Of a stretch of 64,000 nucleotides of DNA, positions 55,292-63,651 are shown piece by piece. Source of the stretch: Microbispora oryzae (GTDB lineage Bacteria; Actinomycetota; Actinomycetes; Streptosporangiales; Streptosporangiaceae). The notes beneath the pieces are model-generated. The model did no database searches, was not told the DNA's origin, and was given only the letters and a program-made list of their open reading frames with translations. Location: the NCBI RefSeq assembly GCF_017896165.1, contig NZ_JAFCNB010000019.1, forward strand, positions 62,001-126,000, in the 5' to 3' direction. Within the stretch, counting starts at the first letter, position 1; each line of letters starts with the position of its first letter. Position numbers and translations under genes: made by a program.

Positions 55292-56491
55292 GTGTCCGCT
55301 CTCCGGCACCGGTCGTGGGCGCCTGTCGCCCTCGCGTACGCCGCGTTCGTCCTCGTCGGGTTGAACGCCGGGGTGGGCGGCGTGCTGCTCCCCGCGCAGA
55401 TCCGCGACTACGGCCTCGACAAGGCCACGGTCGGGACCACCTTCTTCGCCTTCTCCGCCGGATTCATGCTGGCCGGTTCGACCGCGGGACCGCTGATCGA
55501 GCGCTTGGGCCTCCGGACGACCATGTCCGTGGGCGGAGGCGCGTTCGTCGTGGCCGGACTCGTCACCGCCGGCCGGCCGCCGTTCCTGGCCCTGGTGGCG
55601 ATCCAGGTGGCCGCCGGATATGGCACGGGCATCCTCGAATCGGCGCTCAACGTCTATCTGACCGACCTGCCGGGCGCGACGACCCTGCTCAACCGGCTGC
55701 ACGCGTTCTTCGGCGTGGGCGCTCTCCTCGGACCGGTGCTGGCCGCCTGGATCCTCGAGCACCAGCCGTGGACGGTGGTGTGGCTGGTCCTGGCCCTGAC
55801 CTGCCTGCCGCTCACGGCCGGATTCCACCTGCTGCTCCCGGCGCGGGAGAGCCGGGCCGCGCGGGCCGCCCGGGAGCCCGGCCCCGGTCTGCTGGCCACG
55901 GCGTCGCGGGAACCGGCCGTGCTGCTTGGCGCGGTGTTCCTCGCCGTCTACGTCGGCCTGGAGATCAGCGTGGGCAACTGGGGGTTCAGCTTCCTGGTGG
56001 ACGAGCGCGGACACGGAGACCTGCTGGCCGGATACACCGTGTCCGGCTACTGGCTCGGGCTGGCTCTCGGCCGTCTGGTGATCAGCCCCTTGGCGGCCCG
56101 TCTCGGCCTGACCGACACGGGCATGACGTTCGCCTGCCTGACCGGGATCACCGTGTGCGGCCTGCTGGTCTGGGCCGTGCCCGCTCCCGCCGCCGCCACC
56201 GTGACCTTCGCGCTCCTCGGCTTCTGCCTGGGCCCGATCTTCCCGACCACGATGGCCGTGGCGCCGCGGCTGACCACCGCCCGGCTGGTCCCCACCGCGA
56301 TCGGGCTCCTGAACGGCGTGTCCGTGGTCGGCGGCGCCGTGTTCCCGTGGCTGGCCGGGGCGATCGCGCAGGGCGTCGGGGCATGGACGCTGCCGCCCTT
56401 CGCGGTGGCGCTGGCTCTGTTACAACTGGTGCTGTGGTGGCTCGTGACAACGCGCATGGTGCGCACCTCACTGCCCACTCGTCCCACATAA
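55292..56491 (+). CDS. MFS transporter
   Basis: 399 residues from GTG 55292, with twelve predicted helices. The region GLDKATVGTTFFAFSAGFML, AGSTAGPLIERLGLRTTMSV and the central loop after helix six follow the MFS layout, and helix 10-11 has FCLGPIFPTTMAVAPRL. It is of the small FucP/NNP-like sugar or drug exporter type; substrate unknown. It diverges from the lipoprotein operon. Confidence 0.82.
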   Translation: MSALRHRSWAPVALAYAAFVLVGLNAGVGGVLLPAQIRDYGLDKATVGTTFFAFSAGFMLAGSTAGPLIERLGLRTTMSVGGGAFVVAGLVTAGRPPFLALVAIQVAAGYGTGILESALNVYLTDLPGATTLLNRLHAFFGVGALLGPVLAAWILEHQPWTVVWLVLALTCLPLTAGFHLLLPARESRAARAAREPGPGLLATASREPAVLLGAVFLAVYVGLEISVGNWGFSFLVDERGHGDLLAGYTVSGYWLGLALGRLVISPLAARLGLTDTGMTFACLTGITVCGLLVWAVPAPAAATVTFALLGFCLGPIFPTTMAVAPRLTTARLVPTAIGLLNGVSVVGGAVFPWLAGAIAQGVGAWTLPPFAVALALLQLVLWWLVTTRMVRTSLPTRPT

Positions 56492-56550
56492 CGCAAGAAT
56501 CATCGACTTTCCATTTCTTTTGCCGTTTTTTTCCGTAAATCAGGAAAAGG

Positions 56551-57462
56551 ATGGCGAAACGTCATGGCAGCCTGAACCGCATGTTCAGCAGGAAACACTT
56601 CTCGGCAATGCTCATTGCCGCCTTTGCCCTGCTCATTGGGATTTCCACACCCGCCCTCGCCGAGCCGGTCGCCTTCGCGGCCGCGCCCGCACGCGTGGTG
56701 GCGGCGCCACCGGTCTACGGAAACGCCGACTACCTGCTCGACGCGACGAGCGGGAAGGAGCTCCTGGCCAAGAACGCGGGTGAGCGCATGCCGATCGCAA
56801 GCATCACCAAGGTCATGACGGCGTACATCGTGCTGAAGGAAGCGAAGCTGACCGACAAGGTCACCGTCAAGGCGCAGGACGTGCAGTACGCGAACGACGG
56901 CGGCGGCACGACCGCGGACCTCCGGGGAGGCGACCGCGTCCCGGTCGGCGACCTCCTCTACGGCCTGATGCTTCCCTCAGGCGCGGACGCCGCCCACGCC
57001 CTGGCCCGCACGTACGGCCCCGGAGTGGACGCCTTCGTCGCGAAGATGAACGCGACCGCCAAGCAGCTCGGCCTGAACGACACTCACTACGTCAACCCCG
57101 ACGGCCTGCCCACACCCCACGGTGACGGCTACTCCACGGCGCGGGACCAGGCGCGGCTCGCGGCGGCGGCGCTGAGCGACCCGACGTTCCGCAAGGTCAC
57201 CTCGACCCGGCACTACACGGCGCCGGCCACCGGGGACCACCCGGAGTACAACTGGACCAACACCAACGAGATGCTCGGCCAGCCGGGGGCGATCGGCGTG
57301 AAGACCGGGTTCACCCAGGCCGCGGGCTTCTGCCTGACCTTCGCCGCGGACCGGGACGGGCACAGGTTCATCGGCGTGATCCTCGGTGAGGAGAACTCCG
57401 GCCGCCGGTTCGACACCGCGGAGACGCTGCTCGACTGGGCCGGCGACGCCCGGGCCAGGTAA
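56551..57462 (+). CDS. D-alanyl-D-alanine carboxypeptidase (S11 family)
   Basis: 303 residues with a signal peptide (SAMLIAAFALLIGISTPALA). The active-site Ser-x-x-Lys is SITK (ASITKVMTAYIVLKEA), the second motif SGA (LPSGADAAHAL; often SGN or SGC in relatives), and the third KTG (GVKTGFTQAAGFC). It trims the peptide of peptidoglycan at the cell surface. It follows the MFS gene at 59 bp and may share its transcript. Confidence 0.92.
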   Translation: MAKRHGSLNRMFSRKHFSAMLIAAFALLIGISTPALAEPVAFAAAPARVVAAPPVYGNADYLLDATSGKELLAKNAGERMPIASITKVMTAYIVLKEAKLTDKVTVKAQDVQYANDGGGTTADLRGGDRVPVGDLLYGLMLPSGADAAHALARTYGPGVDAFVAKMNATAKQLGLNDTHYVNPDGLPTPHGDGYSTARDQARLAAAALSDPTFRKVTSTRHYTAPATGDHPEYNWTNTNEMLGQPGAIGVKTGFTQAAGFCLTFAADRDGHRFIGVILGEENSGRRFDTAETLLDWAGDARAR

Positions 57463-57502
57463 TCAGAACGCCCCCAACCTCAATTCGGACATCGTCACAG
57501 CG

Positions 57503-57892
57503 TCAGTCGTCCCAGCGTTGGGCGTTGCTGTCGTTCAGAGAGCCCGGAGGTTGGGGGATGACGCAGAAGGGCAGCCCGGCGGGGTCCTCCATGACGTACC
57601 AGTGGTCGTTCACCAGCGGCAGCCGCCGGGCGCCGAGGGCCTCCAGCCGGGCGACCTCCGCTTCCAGGTCGTCGGTGTGGATGTCGAGGTGGACGCGCGC
57701 GGAGCCTGTGCCGAGCCGCTGGACGAGCATGGCGAAGACGTCATCGTGCAGGACGGCGCCGTGATACTCCGGGTACCGCTCGAGGGGAATCATCGTCTGA
57801 CCGGTCGCCTGCTGCCAGAACATCAGTTCCTTGTCGTGATCGCCCTCCGGCACATCGATCACGACCTTGTAGAGCCTGCTGTAGTGCGCCAT
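57503..57892 (-). CDS. VOC-family (glyoxalase/bleomycin-resistance fold) protein
   Basis: ATG 57892 follows GGAGG; the longer upstream frame is not supported. The 129-residue protein has two beta-alpha-beta-beta-beta units: YKVVIDVPEGDHDKELMFWQ and VHLDIHTDDLEAEVARLEAL, closing with YVMEDPAGLPFCVIPQ. Metal ligands cannot be fixed. It may bind or modify a small toxic compound. Confidence 0.85.
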   Translation of the reverse strand: MAHYSRLYKVVIDVPEGDHDKELMFWQQATGQTMIPLERYPEYHGAVLHDDVFAMLVQRLGTGSARVHLDIHTDDLEAEVARLEALGARRLPLVNDHWYVMEDPAGLPFCVIPQPPGSLNDSNAQRWDD

Positions 57893-58082
57893 ATCCCTAT
57901 CCTCCCGGAGTATCCGAGTGCGCCGATCATCGGCGTCGCCGACACCGGGCCGGGCGCATGCCGTCTTTGGGACAGTGCAACGGAACATCACGCATGGATA
58001 GCCGTCAAAGGTTGACATAGCGGATTTACCACCAGCACTCTTGCACCTGTCAGTTCCCGGCGCCGATCACGAAGAGGTCGCC

Positions 58083-59198
58083 TTGCGGTTCCCGCGAGTG
58101 AAAGCCGAGCACCGCCCCCACAAGTTCGGAGACGACAGGATCCGCATCGGCGGGTCCATCTACGGCGTCGCCGGGGAGATCACCGACCCGGACGGCTACG
58201 CCTGGGCGGCTCTCGGGGCGATGGACGGCACCAGGACGCCGGGAGAGATCGCCGCCCGGCTGCGCCGCCTGTTCCCGAGGCTGACGGAGGCGGACGCCGA
58301 CGGGGTGGTCGACCTCCTGATCAAATCCGGATACGTCGAGGACGCCGACGACCAGCCGCCCGAGGAGCTGAGCCAGGCCGAGCAGGACAGATACTCGCGA
58401 AACCACGCGTTCTTCCGGCGTACCGACCTCACCCCGCGCGCCCGCAGCTGGGACGCGCAGCTGCGGCTGAAGCGGTCGCGCGTGCTGGTCCTCGGGCTGG
58501 GCGGTACCGGGAGCCACACGGCCTGGGCCCTGGCCGCCTGCGGCGTCGGCGAGATCCACTGCGTCGACCGCGACACGGTGGAGCTGTCGAACCTCACCCG
58601 GCAGGCGCTCTACCGGGAGTCCGACATCGGCAGACCCAAGGTGGAGGTGGCCGTCGCCCGGCTCGGCGAGGTCAACTCCGGGGTGCGGATCACCGGCGAG
58701 AGCCGGGCGATCGAGCGCGATCAGGACATGGTGGAACTCGTACGCGGCTTCGACGCCGTCGCCATGTGCGCCGACGAACCCGGCGGCCGTGGCGGAATCC
58801 GGCTGTGGGCCAACCGCGCCTGCTTGGCCGCCCGCGTCCCCTGGGCGCTCGGGGGGTACAGCGGCCCGCTGGTGAGCGTGGCCGCCTTCGACGCAGGCGG
58901 CCCCTGCTACGAGTGCCTCACCGCCAACATCGACGCCTCTCTGGCGCCCGGCATCCCGGTCGACCTGGGCGGCCCCGGGGTCATCGCGCCGTCCGCCGGC
59001 GTGTCCGGCCACCTCACCGCCCAGGCCGTCATCTCGTTCCTGACGAAGATCCCTGAGAATCCCGGGTCGTACGTGACAGGGGTGAACCTGATCGCCCCGG
59101 ACCAGCATGTCTACACGCGGCCTCTGGCCGCACCCGACTGTCCCGCCTGCTCCCGGGGCGCGCCGAACGCCGCGCCCGCGGGAACGATCTCATCGTGA
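58083..59198 (+). CDS. ThiF/E1-like adenylyltransferase with PqqD-like N-terminal domain (RiPP biosynthesis)
   Basis: TTG 58083 is preferred because GAAGAGG lies five bases before it; ATG 58041 has none. Residues 1-90 (VKAEHRPHKFGDDRIRIGGS ... VVDLLIKSGYVEDA) look like a PqqD-like peptide-recognition wHTH. The E1 domain has GLGGTGSHTAWALA (about 138-150), the Asp pair in VDRDTVELSNLTRQ (Arg173, Gln174) and Lys186. Two CxxC pairs (Cys275/278, Cys353/356) should hold zinc. There is no obvious catalytic Cys in the usual place. The enzyme would activate a peptide C-terminus as the adenylate, as MccB does for microcin C. The peptide gene directly downstream is the likely substrate. MoeB/ThiF duty is less likely because no ThiS/MoaD-like gene is adjacent. 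Confidence 0.88.
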   Translation: MRFPRVKAEHRPHKFGDDRIRIGGSIYGVAGEITDPDGYAWAALGAMDGTRTPGEIAARLRRLFPRLTEADADGVVDLLIKSGYVEDADDQPPEELSQAEQDRYSRNHAFFRRTDLTPRARSWDAQLRLKRSRVLVLGLGGTGSHTAWALAACGVGEIHCVDRDTVELSNLTRQALYRESDIGRPKVEVAVARLGEVNSGVRITGESRAIERDQDMVELVRGFDAVAMCADEPGGRGGIRLWANRACLAARVPWALGGYSGPLVSVAAFDAGGPCYECLTANIDASLAPGIPVDLGGPGVIAPSAGVSGHLTAQAVISFLTKIPENPGSYVTGVNLIAPDQHVYTRPLAAPDCPACSRGAPNAAPAGTISS

Positions 59199-59230
59199 CG
59201 ACGAAACCGCGCGCGAGAGAAGGGAAGTGG

Positions 59231-59362
59231 ATGGAACCTGTCGAATCCCTGACCCAGAACGAAGACGTCGCTACGGAGCAGCAGGCCGCCGTCAAGATCA
59301 CCATCCGGCTGCTGGGTAAGGCCGAGAGTCCGCACATCTACAGCGGCAATTCCAACAGCTGA
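59231..59362 (+). CDS. Candidate RiPP precursor peptide (43 aa)
   Basis: ATG 59231 follows AAGGGA, 32 nt after the ThiF-like gene. The peptide has an acidic N-terminal half (EPVESLTQNEDVATE) that could be the leader recognised by the PqqD-like domain, then VKITIRLLGKAE, and a distinct C-terminus SPHIYSGNSNS. The end is rich in Ser/Asn, unlike the Gly-Gly of MoaD/ThiS, and resembles the Asn-containing ends of MccA peptides. It is followed by a strong terminator. That it is modified by the ThiF-like enzyme is an inference from gene order. Confidence 0.7.
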   Translation: MEPVESLTQNEDVATEQQAAVKITIRLLGKAESPHIYSGNSNS

Positions 59363-59366
59363 AGTC

Positions 59367-59398
59367 CGGGCCGGGCGGCGTCCACGCCGTCCGGCCCG
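59367..59398 (+). terminator. Terminator of the ThiF-peptide operon
   Basis: CGGGCCGGGCGGCG at 59367-59380 pairs with CGCCGTCCGGCCCG at 59385-59398 (one G-U) over a 4-base loop. It begins 5 bp after the stop of the small peptide gene. Confidence 0.85.
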
Positions 59399-59472
59399 AT
59401 CCGTCTCCGGGCACGGCCGTCGAGACGGGCACGTCTCGGCCGGAACGCCGCGAACAGAGTGCGGGGAAGGGA

Positions 59473-60819
59473 TCAGCGCCGGGCGAGCGGCAGCCGGAGA
59501 ACGAAACAGGCGCCCAAAGGGGAGTCTTCGATCACGAGCGTCCCGCCGTGGGTCTCCGCGATCTCCCGGGAGATGGCCAGGCCGAGACCACTGCCGCCGG
59601 GATCCTTGCGGCGGCCCTCGTCAAGCCGGACGAATCTGACGAAGACCCGCTCGCGGTCCTCGGGGGCGATGCCGTTCCCGTCGTCGGTCACCCGCAGCAC
59701 CGCCCGTTCCCCTCCCGCGCAGATGCTCACCGCCACGGCCGTGGCGGCGTGCCGCTGGGCGTTGACGAGCAGGTTCTCCACGAGCCGCTGCAGTTGGATG
59801 CGCGAGCCCCGCACCTTCACATCGGGCCGGCAGACGACGGTGATGGGCGGACGGCGGGCCCGCGCCCCGGCCACCTCGCCCACGAGGACGCTGAGGTCGA
59901 TCACTTCGGGCGGCTTGGGGTCGCTGGCGCGCAGACGGGCGAGCACGAGCAGGTCGTTGATGATCGCCTCAAGCCGGTCGGTCGTCACCAGCGCGGACCT
60001 GATCGCCTTGTGCGAGTCGACCTCCCGCGGGTACAGCAGCGCCTCCTCCAGGCCGGCGCGCAGGCCGGCGATGGGCGTGCGCAACTCGTGAGAGGCGTCG
60101 GAGGCGAATCTCCGCTGCTGCTTCACGGCTGCCTCGAGCCGGGCGAGCGTCTCGTTGGCGGTGCTGGCCAGCATGGAGATCTCGTCCCTGCCGGGTGGCA
60201 TGGGCACGCGGAGGCTGAGGTCGCTCACGGTGATCTCGGATATCCGGGACCGGATGTCCTCCACCGGCCGCAGCGTGCGGCCCACCAGGCTCCAGGTCAT
60301 CCAGATGACGAGTCCCAGCACGGGCAGGGCGCAGGCCGCGATCCCGACTTCGAGCAGGTGGCCTGCGAGCAGGGCGGGTTCGTACAGGGCGGCGTAGATG
60401 TACGGCGAGTGCACGTCAGGAGTCACCCGGATCGCCATCACCATGATGCAGCGCCCGTTCGTCTGGCACTCGCGGCGGCTCTTGAACCGGTCGTCAGGAG
60501 GCGGGCGCACGTGGGTCAGCGGTTGCATGCCCCGGACGGCCTTGCTCGCGGCGATCACCCTGCCCTCGGCGTCGGTCTCCTGGATGAGCTCGACCCGGGA
60601 GTTCACGGGGATCGTCCGCGGCACCGTCCCCGCCCGCGCCGCGGCGCTCCACTGCGTCGCGATGTGCTCGGTGTCCCGATAGGCGTCGGTCTCGGCCTTG
60701 TAGCGGGTCACCACGTCGAGATACGCACCCACCACACCCAGGAAGACCAGCGAGAGCGCCGCGGCGACCAGCGTGTATCGGGCCCGGATCGACCGCGGGC
60801 GCGGCAGGCGCGCGAACAT
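59473..60819 (-). CDS. Orphan sensor histidine kinase A
   Basis: ATG 60819 is used; GTG 60867, which overlaps the preceding gene's stop, is possible. Two membrane helices (YTLVAAALSLVFLGVVGAYL; VGIAACALPVLGLVIWMTWS) enclose an extracytoplasmic domain of ~130 residues with a Cys pair (RRECQTNGRCIM). HAMP, H-box RRFASDASHELRTPIAG, N-box VENLLVNAQRHAA and G-box GGSGLGLAIS follow. No response regulator gene is next to it, so its partner is encoded elsewhere. It is transcribed after the MmyB-type regulator gene. Confidence 0.92.
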   Translation of the reverse strand: MFARLPRPRSIRARYTLVAAALSLVFLGVVGAYLDVVTRYKAETDAYRDTEHIATQWSAAARAGTVPRTIPVNSRVELIQETDAEGRVIAASKAVRGMQPLTHVRPPPDDRFKSRRECQTNGRCIMVMAIRVTPDVHSPYIYAALYEPALLAGHLLEVGIAACALPVLGLVIWMTWSLVGRTLRPVEDIRSRISEITVSDLSLRVPMPPGRDEISMLASTANETLARLEAAVKQQRRFASDASHELRTPIAGLRAGLEEALLYPREVDSHKAIRSALVTTDRLEAIINDLLVLARLRASDPKPPEVIDLSVLVGEVAGARARRPPITVVCRPDVKVRGSRIQLQRLVENLLVNAQRHAATAVAVSICAGGERAVLRVTDDGNGIAPEDRERVFVRFVRLDEGRRKDPGGSGLGLAISREIAETHGGTLVIEDSPLGACFVLRLPLARR

Positions 60820-60866
60820 CTTGCCGACCTGGCCGTAATGCCGGTCCGCGATGGCACCGCTCACCA

Positions 60867-61745
60867 CTAAAGGTGCCGGCGTCCAACCGACGCCACAGCC
60901 CGGCGGACGTCGGCCATGACGTCCGCTCGTTCGGCCTCCACCTGGGCCGCGAGCAGAGCGAACGCCCTCTCGGACGGGCTTCCGGGCTCCGCCTGGAAGA
61001 TGACGAGCTGCTGCCCCGGAGCGTTGTCCACGGTGAACGACTCGTAGGAGACGATCATTTCGCCCACGTCGCGGTGGTGGAACCGCTTCGGCTCGTCCCT
61101 GCGAGGGGACACGTCGTGCCGGGCCCACATGCGGTCGAACTCCTCGCTGCGGCCGCACAGCTCGTCGACCAGCTCGGGCAGTACGGGATCGTCCGGGTCG
61201 CGCCCCGCGGTGGCCCGCAGCAGCGCCACCTTGAGCTGCGCCGACTTCTCCCAGTCCGGATAGAACTGCTTGGCCTGGGGGTCGAGGAAGAGCAGCCTCA
61301 GGAAGTTGTCCCGGTGATCGAGCCCGGCGTAGAGGACGTCCGCCATCGCGTTCGTGGCCAGCACATTGAGCCAGCGGTCGCTGATGAACGCCGGCGTGTG
61401 CCGCCATCCGTCCAGCAGCCGCGCCAGGCCGGGGCTCACCTGCTCGACGCGGTACGCTTGCCGGCGCGGGCGCGGGCGGGCCAGCTCATACAGGTGTTCC
61501 GTGGCGGGGGCGTCCAATTCGAGCGCGCGGGACAGGGCGTCGAGCACCTGCTCGGACGGGCGTCGCTCTCTCCCCTGTTCCAGTCGGATGTAGTAGTCGG
61601 TGCTGACCCCGGCCAGCATCGCCACCTCTTCCCGGCGGAGGCCCGGAGTCCGGCGCTGGCCGGTCCTCGGTAGCCCCACATCCTCAAGGCTTGTGGCCTC
61701 TCGGCGGGCGCGGAGGAAGTCGCCCAGTAGTCGATTGCTGTCCAT
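60867..61745 (-). CDS. XRE-type regulator with MmyB-like ligand-binding domain
   Basis: 292 residues. An N-terminal Xre helix-turn-helix (GLRREEVAMLAGVSTDYYIR, LEQGRERRPSEQVLDALSRA) precedes a PAS-like MmyB domain (LLDGWRHTPAFISDRWLNVL, ATNAMADVLYAGL, NFLRLLFLDPQAKQFYPDWE). This family is abundant in actinobacteria; family members bind small hydrophobic molecules. It probably regulates the divergent or downstream kinase genes. Confidence 0.9.
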   Translation of the reverse strand: MDSNRLLGDFLRARREATSLEDVGLPRTGQRRTPGLRREEVAMLAGVSTDYYIRLEQGRERRPSEQVLDALSRALELDAPATEHLYELARPRPRRQAYRVEQVSPGLARLLDGWRHTPAFISDRWLNVLATNAMADVLYAGLDHRDNFLRLLFLDPQAKQFYPDWEKSAQLKVALLRATAGRDPDDPVLPELVDELCGRSEEFDRMWARHDVSPRRDEPKRFHHRDVGEMIVSYESFTVDNAPGQQLVIFQAEPGSPSERAFALLAAQVEAERADVMADVRRAVASVGRRHL

Positions 61746-61913
61746 TACGACACCATATGCCGGGTTTCTACCTGTTTGGGTAGCAGTATCACACCTAGGA
61801 AGGCCGCAGCCTCACGCTCCGGCGGCCTCTCGGTCCACCATTGTCGTACGCCACCGGTGGAAGCCGTCCGCCCGGCCGTTCGGACCGCCGCCCGGAGAGA
61901 AGATGAGGCGCTC

Positions 61914-62162
61914 ATGATTACAAACGACCTCGACCTGGGCACCGCCGAACTGCTCCTGCCCACGCTCGGCGGCGTCCTGCTGTGGGTGGCGATCCTGGCC
62001 GTTGCCCTGCTCCCAAGCGACGCCCGCGACCGGCGCGCCGCGCGAGAGGGGAGCGTGACCGCCCCGGCCGCCCTGCAGGACGAGCAGGACAAGGCCGGCC
62101 GCCTCCTGCGGGACGACACCGACCTGACGACTCCAGAGCCGGTGCCCTGCCCGTGTCGCTGA
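61914..62162 (+). CDS. Small membrane protein preceding a histidine kinase
   Basis: 82 residues from ATG 61914. One hydrophobic helix (AELLLPTLGGVLLWVAILAVALLP in positions 11-34) precedes an acidic and basic soluble tail. It lies 51 bp before the kinase gene in the same direction and may be an accessory or signal protein for it. No family recognised. Confidence 0.5.
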   Translation: MITNDLDLGTAELLLPTLGGVLLWVAILAVALLPSDARDRRAAREGSVTAPAALQDEQDKAGRLLRDDTDLTTPEPVPCPCR

Positions 62163-62213
62163 ACCGCCCGCGACTCCCGAACCGTCCGCGCCACACCGCA
62201 CAGCCGGCCCGAC

Positions 62214-63626
62214 ATGCGTGACCACACCCCGGGCGGGCCCGCTCCACCGGTCCGGAGACGCCTTGGTCCGAAGTCGATCCGAGGCCGGATAACCGCCCTG
62301 GTCACGCTCCTGGCGGTGTTCCTCCTCGTCCCGAGCGGGATCGCGGCGGCCACGATCTCACGGGCGAGATTGACCGGCATGGAATGGCGGCACGCCCGCA
62401 AGCAGGCCGCCCTGACGGCCGCCGACGTACGCACGGGCCTGAGCATCAACCCGATCATCCCGAAGGTGCCCGGCATCGCCCTCGTCCAGGTGGTCGCGAT
62501 CGACGGCCATGTGCTCGCGGCGTCGCCGTCCGCGCGCACGCTGCCCGTGCTGAGCACTCTTCGCCCGACTCCCGAGCGACCTCAGCTGGACGTCCAGGCG
62601 TGCCATCCGGATCCGACGGGGTGCCTACGGCTGTCCGCGGTGCTGGCGGGCCCGAGCCGCGGCTCACCGGTCGTGTACGCCGCCGGGCGGGCTCCCGGGC
62701 TCGTCTCCACCGGCTTCTTCGACACGTTCTTCGCCGTCCAGGTGGCCATCCTGATCGCCCTCACGGCGTGGACGACGTGGCAGGTCACCGGCCGCACGCT
62801 GCGGCCGGTCGAGTCGATCAGCAGGGAGCTCGGGGAGATCAACATCGGTGACCTGAGCAGCCGGGTCTCTGAGCCGCCCGGTGACGACGAGATCGCCCGG
62901 CTGGCCCGTACGGTCAACGCCACCCTCGACCGGCTCGCCGTGTCTCGCGGCAGCCTGGAACGGATGCTCGACCGCCAGCGCCGGTTCGCCTCGGACGCCT
63001 CGCACGAGCTGAGGACCCCGCTCGCCGGCCTGCGCGCCCAGTTGGAGGAGGCTCAGCTCCACCCCGCGGAGTCGGACGTACCAGCCGTCCTCAAGAGCGC
63101 TCTCTCCGATGTGGACCGCCTGCAGTCCATATCGACTGACCTGCTGCTGCTCGCCCGCCTCGGGGCGGCCACCTCCGAGGAACTCCTCCTGATCGATCTG
63201 GCGGAGCTGGTGCGCGCGGAGGTCACGCGCGGCGCCTCCGCCTGCCGACGTACCTATCTGAACCTGGAGCCCGGAGTGCGGGTCCGCGCCCTGCCCGCCC
63301 ACCTGCACCGGGTGCTCGGCAACCTGCTCGACAACGCCCGGCGGCACGCCCGGACCGGCGTGTGGATCGACGTCAGACTCCTGGGCCACCTCGCGGAACT
63401 GGTCGTCACCGACGACGGAGACGGCATCCCACCCGACCACCGCGACCTGGTCTTCAACCGGTTCACCCGGCTCGACACCGCCCGCAGCCGCACGCACGGG
63501 GGCACCGGCCTCGGGCTGGCGATCGCCAGTGAGATCGCCCAGGTGTACGGAGGGACGTTGTGCGTGGCCGACTCGCCCGCGGGCGGAGCCCGCTTCGTCC
63601 TCCGCCTCCCGGCGGCATGCGACTAG
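62214..63626 (+). CDS. Orphan sensor histidine kinase B
   Basis: 470 residues from ATG 62214. Helices LVTLLAVFLLVPSGIAAATI and FFAVQVAILIALTAWTTWQV flank an extracytoplasmic domain of ~130 residues with a Cys pair (QACHPDPTGCLRL). HAMP, H-box RRFASDASHELRTPLAG, N-box LLDNARRHARTG and G-box GGTGLGLAIASEI are intact. It is clearly paralogous to the kinase at 59473 (same domain order, same Cys pair), and again no response regulator is adjacent. Confidence 0.92.
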   Translation: MRDHTPGGPAPPVRRRLGPKSIRGRITALVTLLAVFLLVPSGIAAATISRARLTGMEWRHARKQAALTAADVRTGLSINPIIPKVPGIALVQVVAIDGHVLAASPSARTLPVLSTLRPTPERPQLDVQACHPDPTGCLRLSAVLAGPSRGSPVVYAAGRAPGLVSTGFFDTFFAVQVAILIALTAWTTWQVTGRTLRPVESISRELGEINIGDLSSRVSEPPGDDEIARLARTVNATLDRLAVSRGSLERMLDRQRRFASDASHELRTPLAGLRAQLEEAQLHPAESDVPAVLKSALSDVDRLQSISTDLLLLARLGAATSEELLLIDLAELVRAEVTRGASACRRTYLNLEPGVRVRALPAHLHRVLGNLLDNARRHARTGVWIDVRLLGHLAELVVTDDGDGIPPDHRDLVFNRFTRLDTARSRTHGGTGLGLAIASEIAQVYGGTLCVADSPAGGARFVLRLPAACD

Positions 63627-63651
63627 GGCAACACGGGTAACGGCCCGCGCC

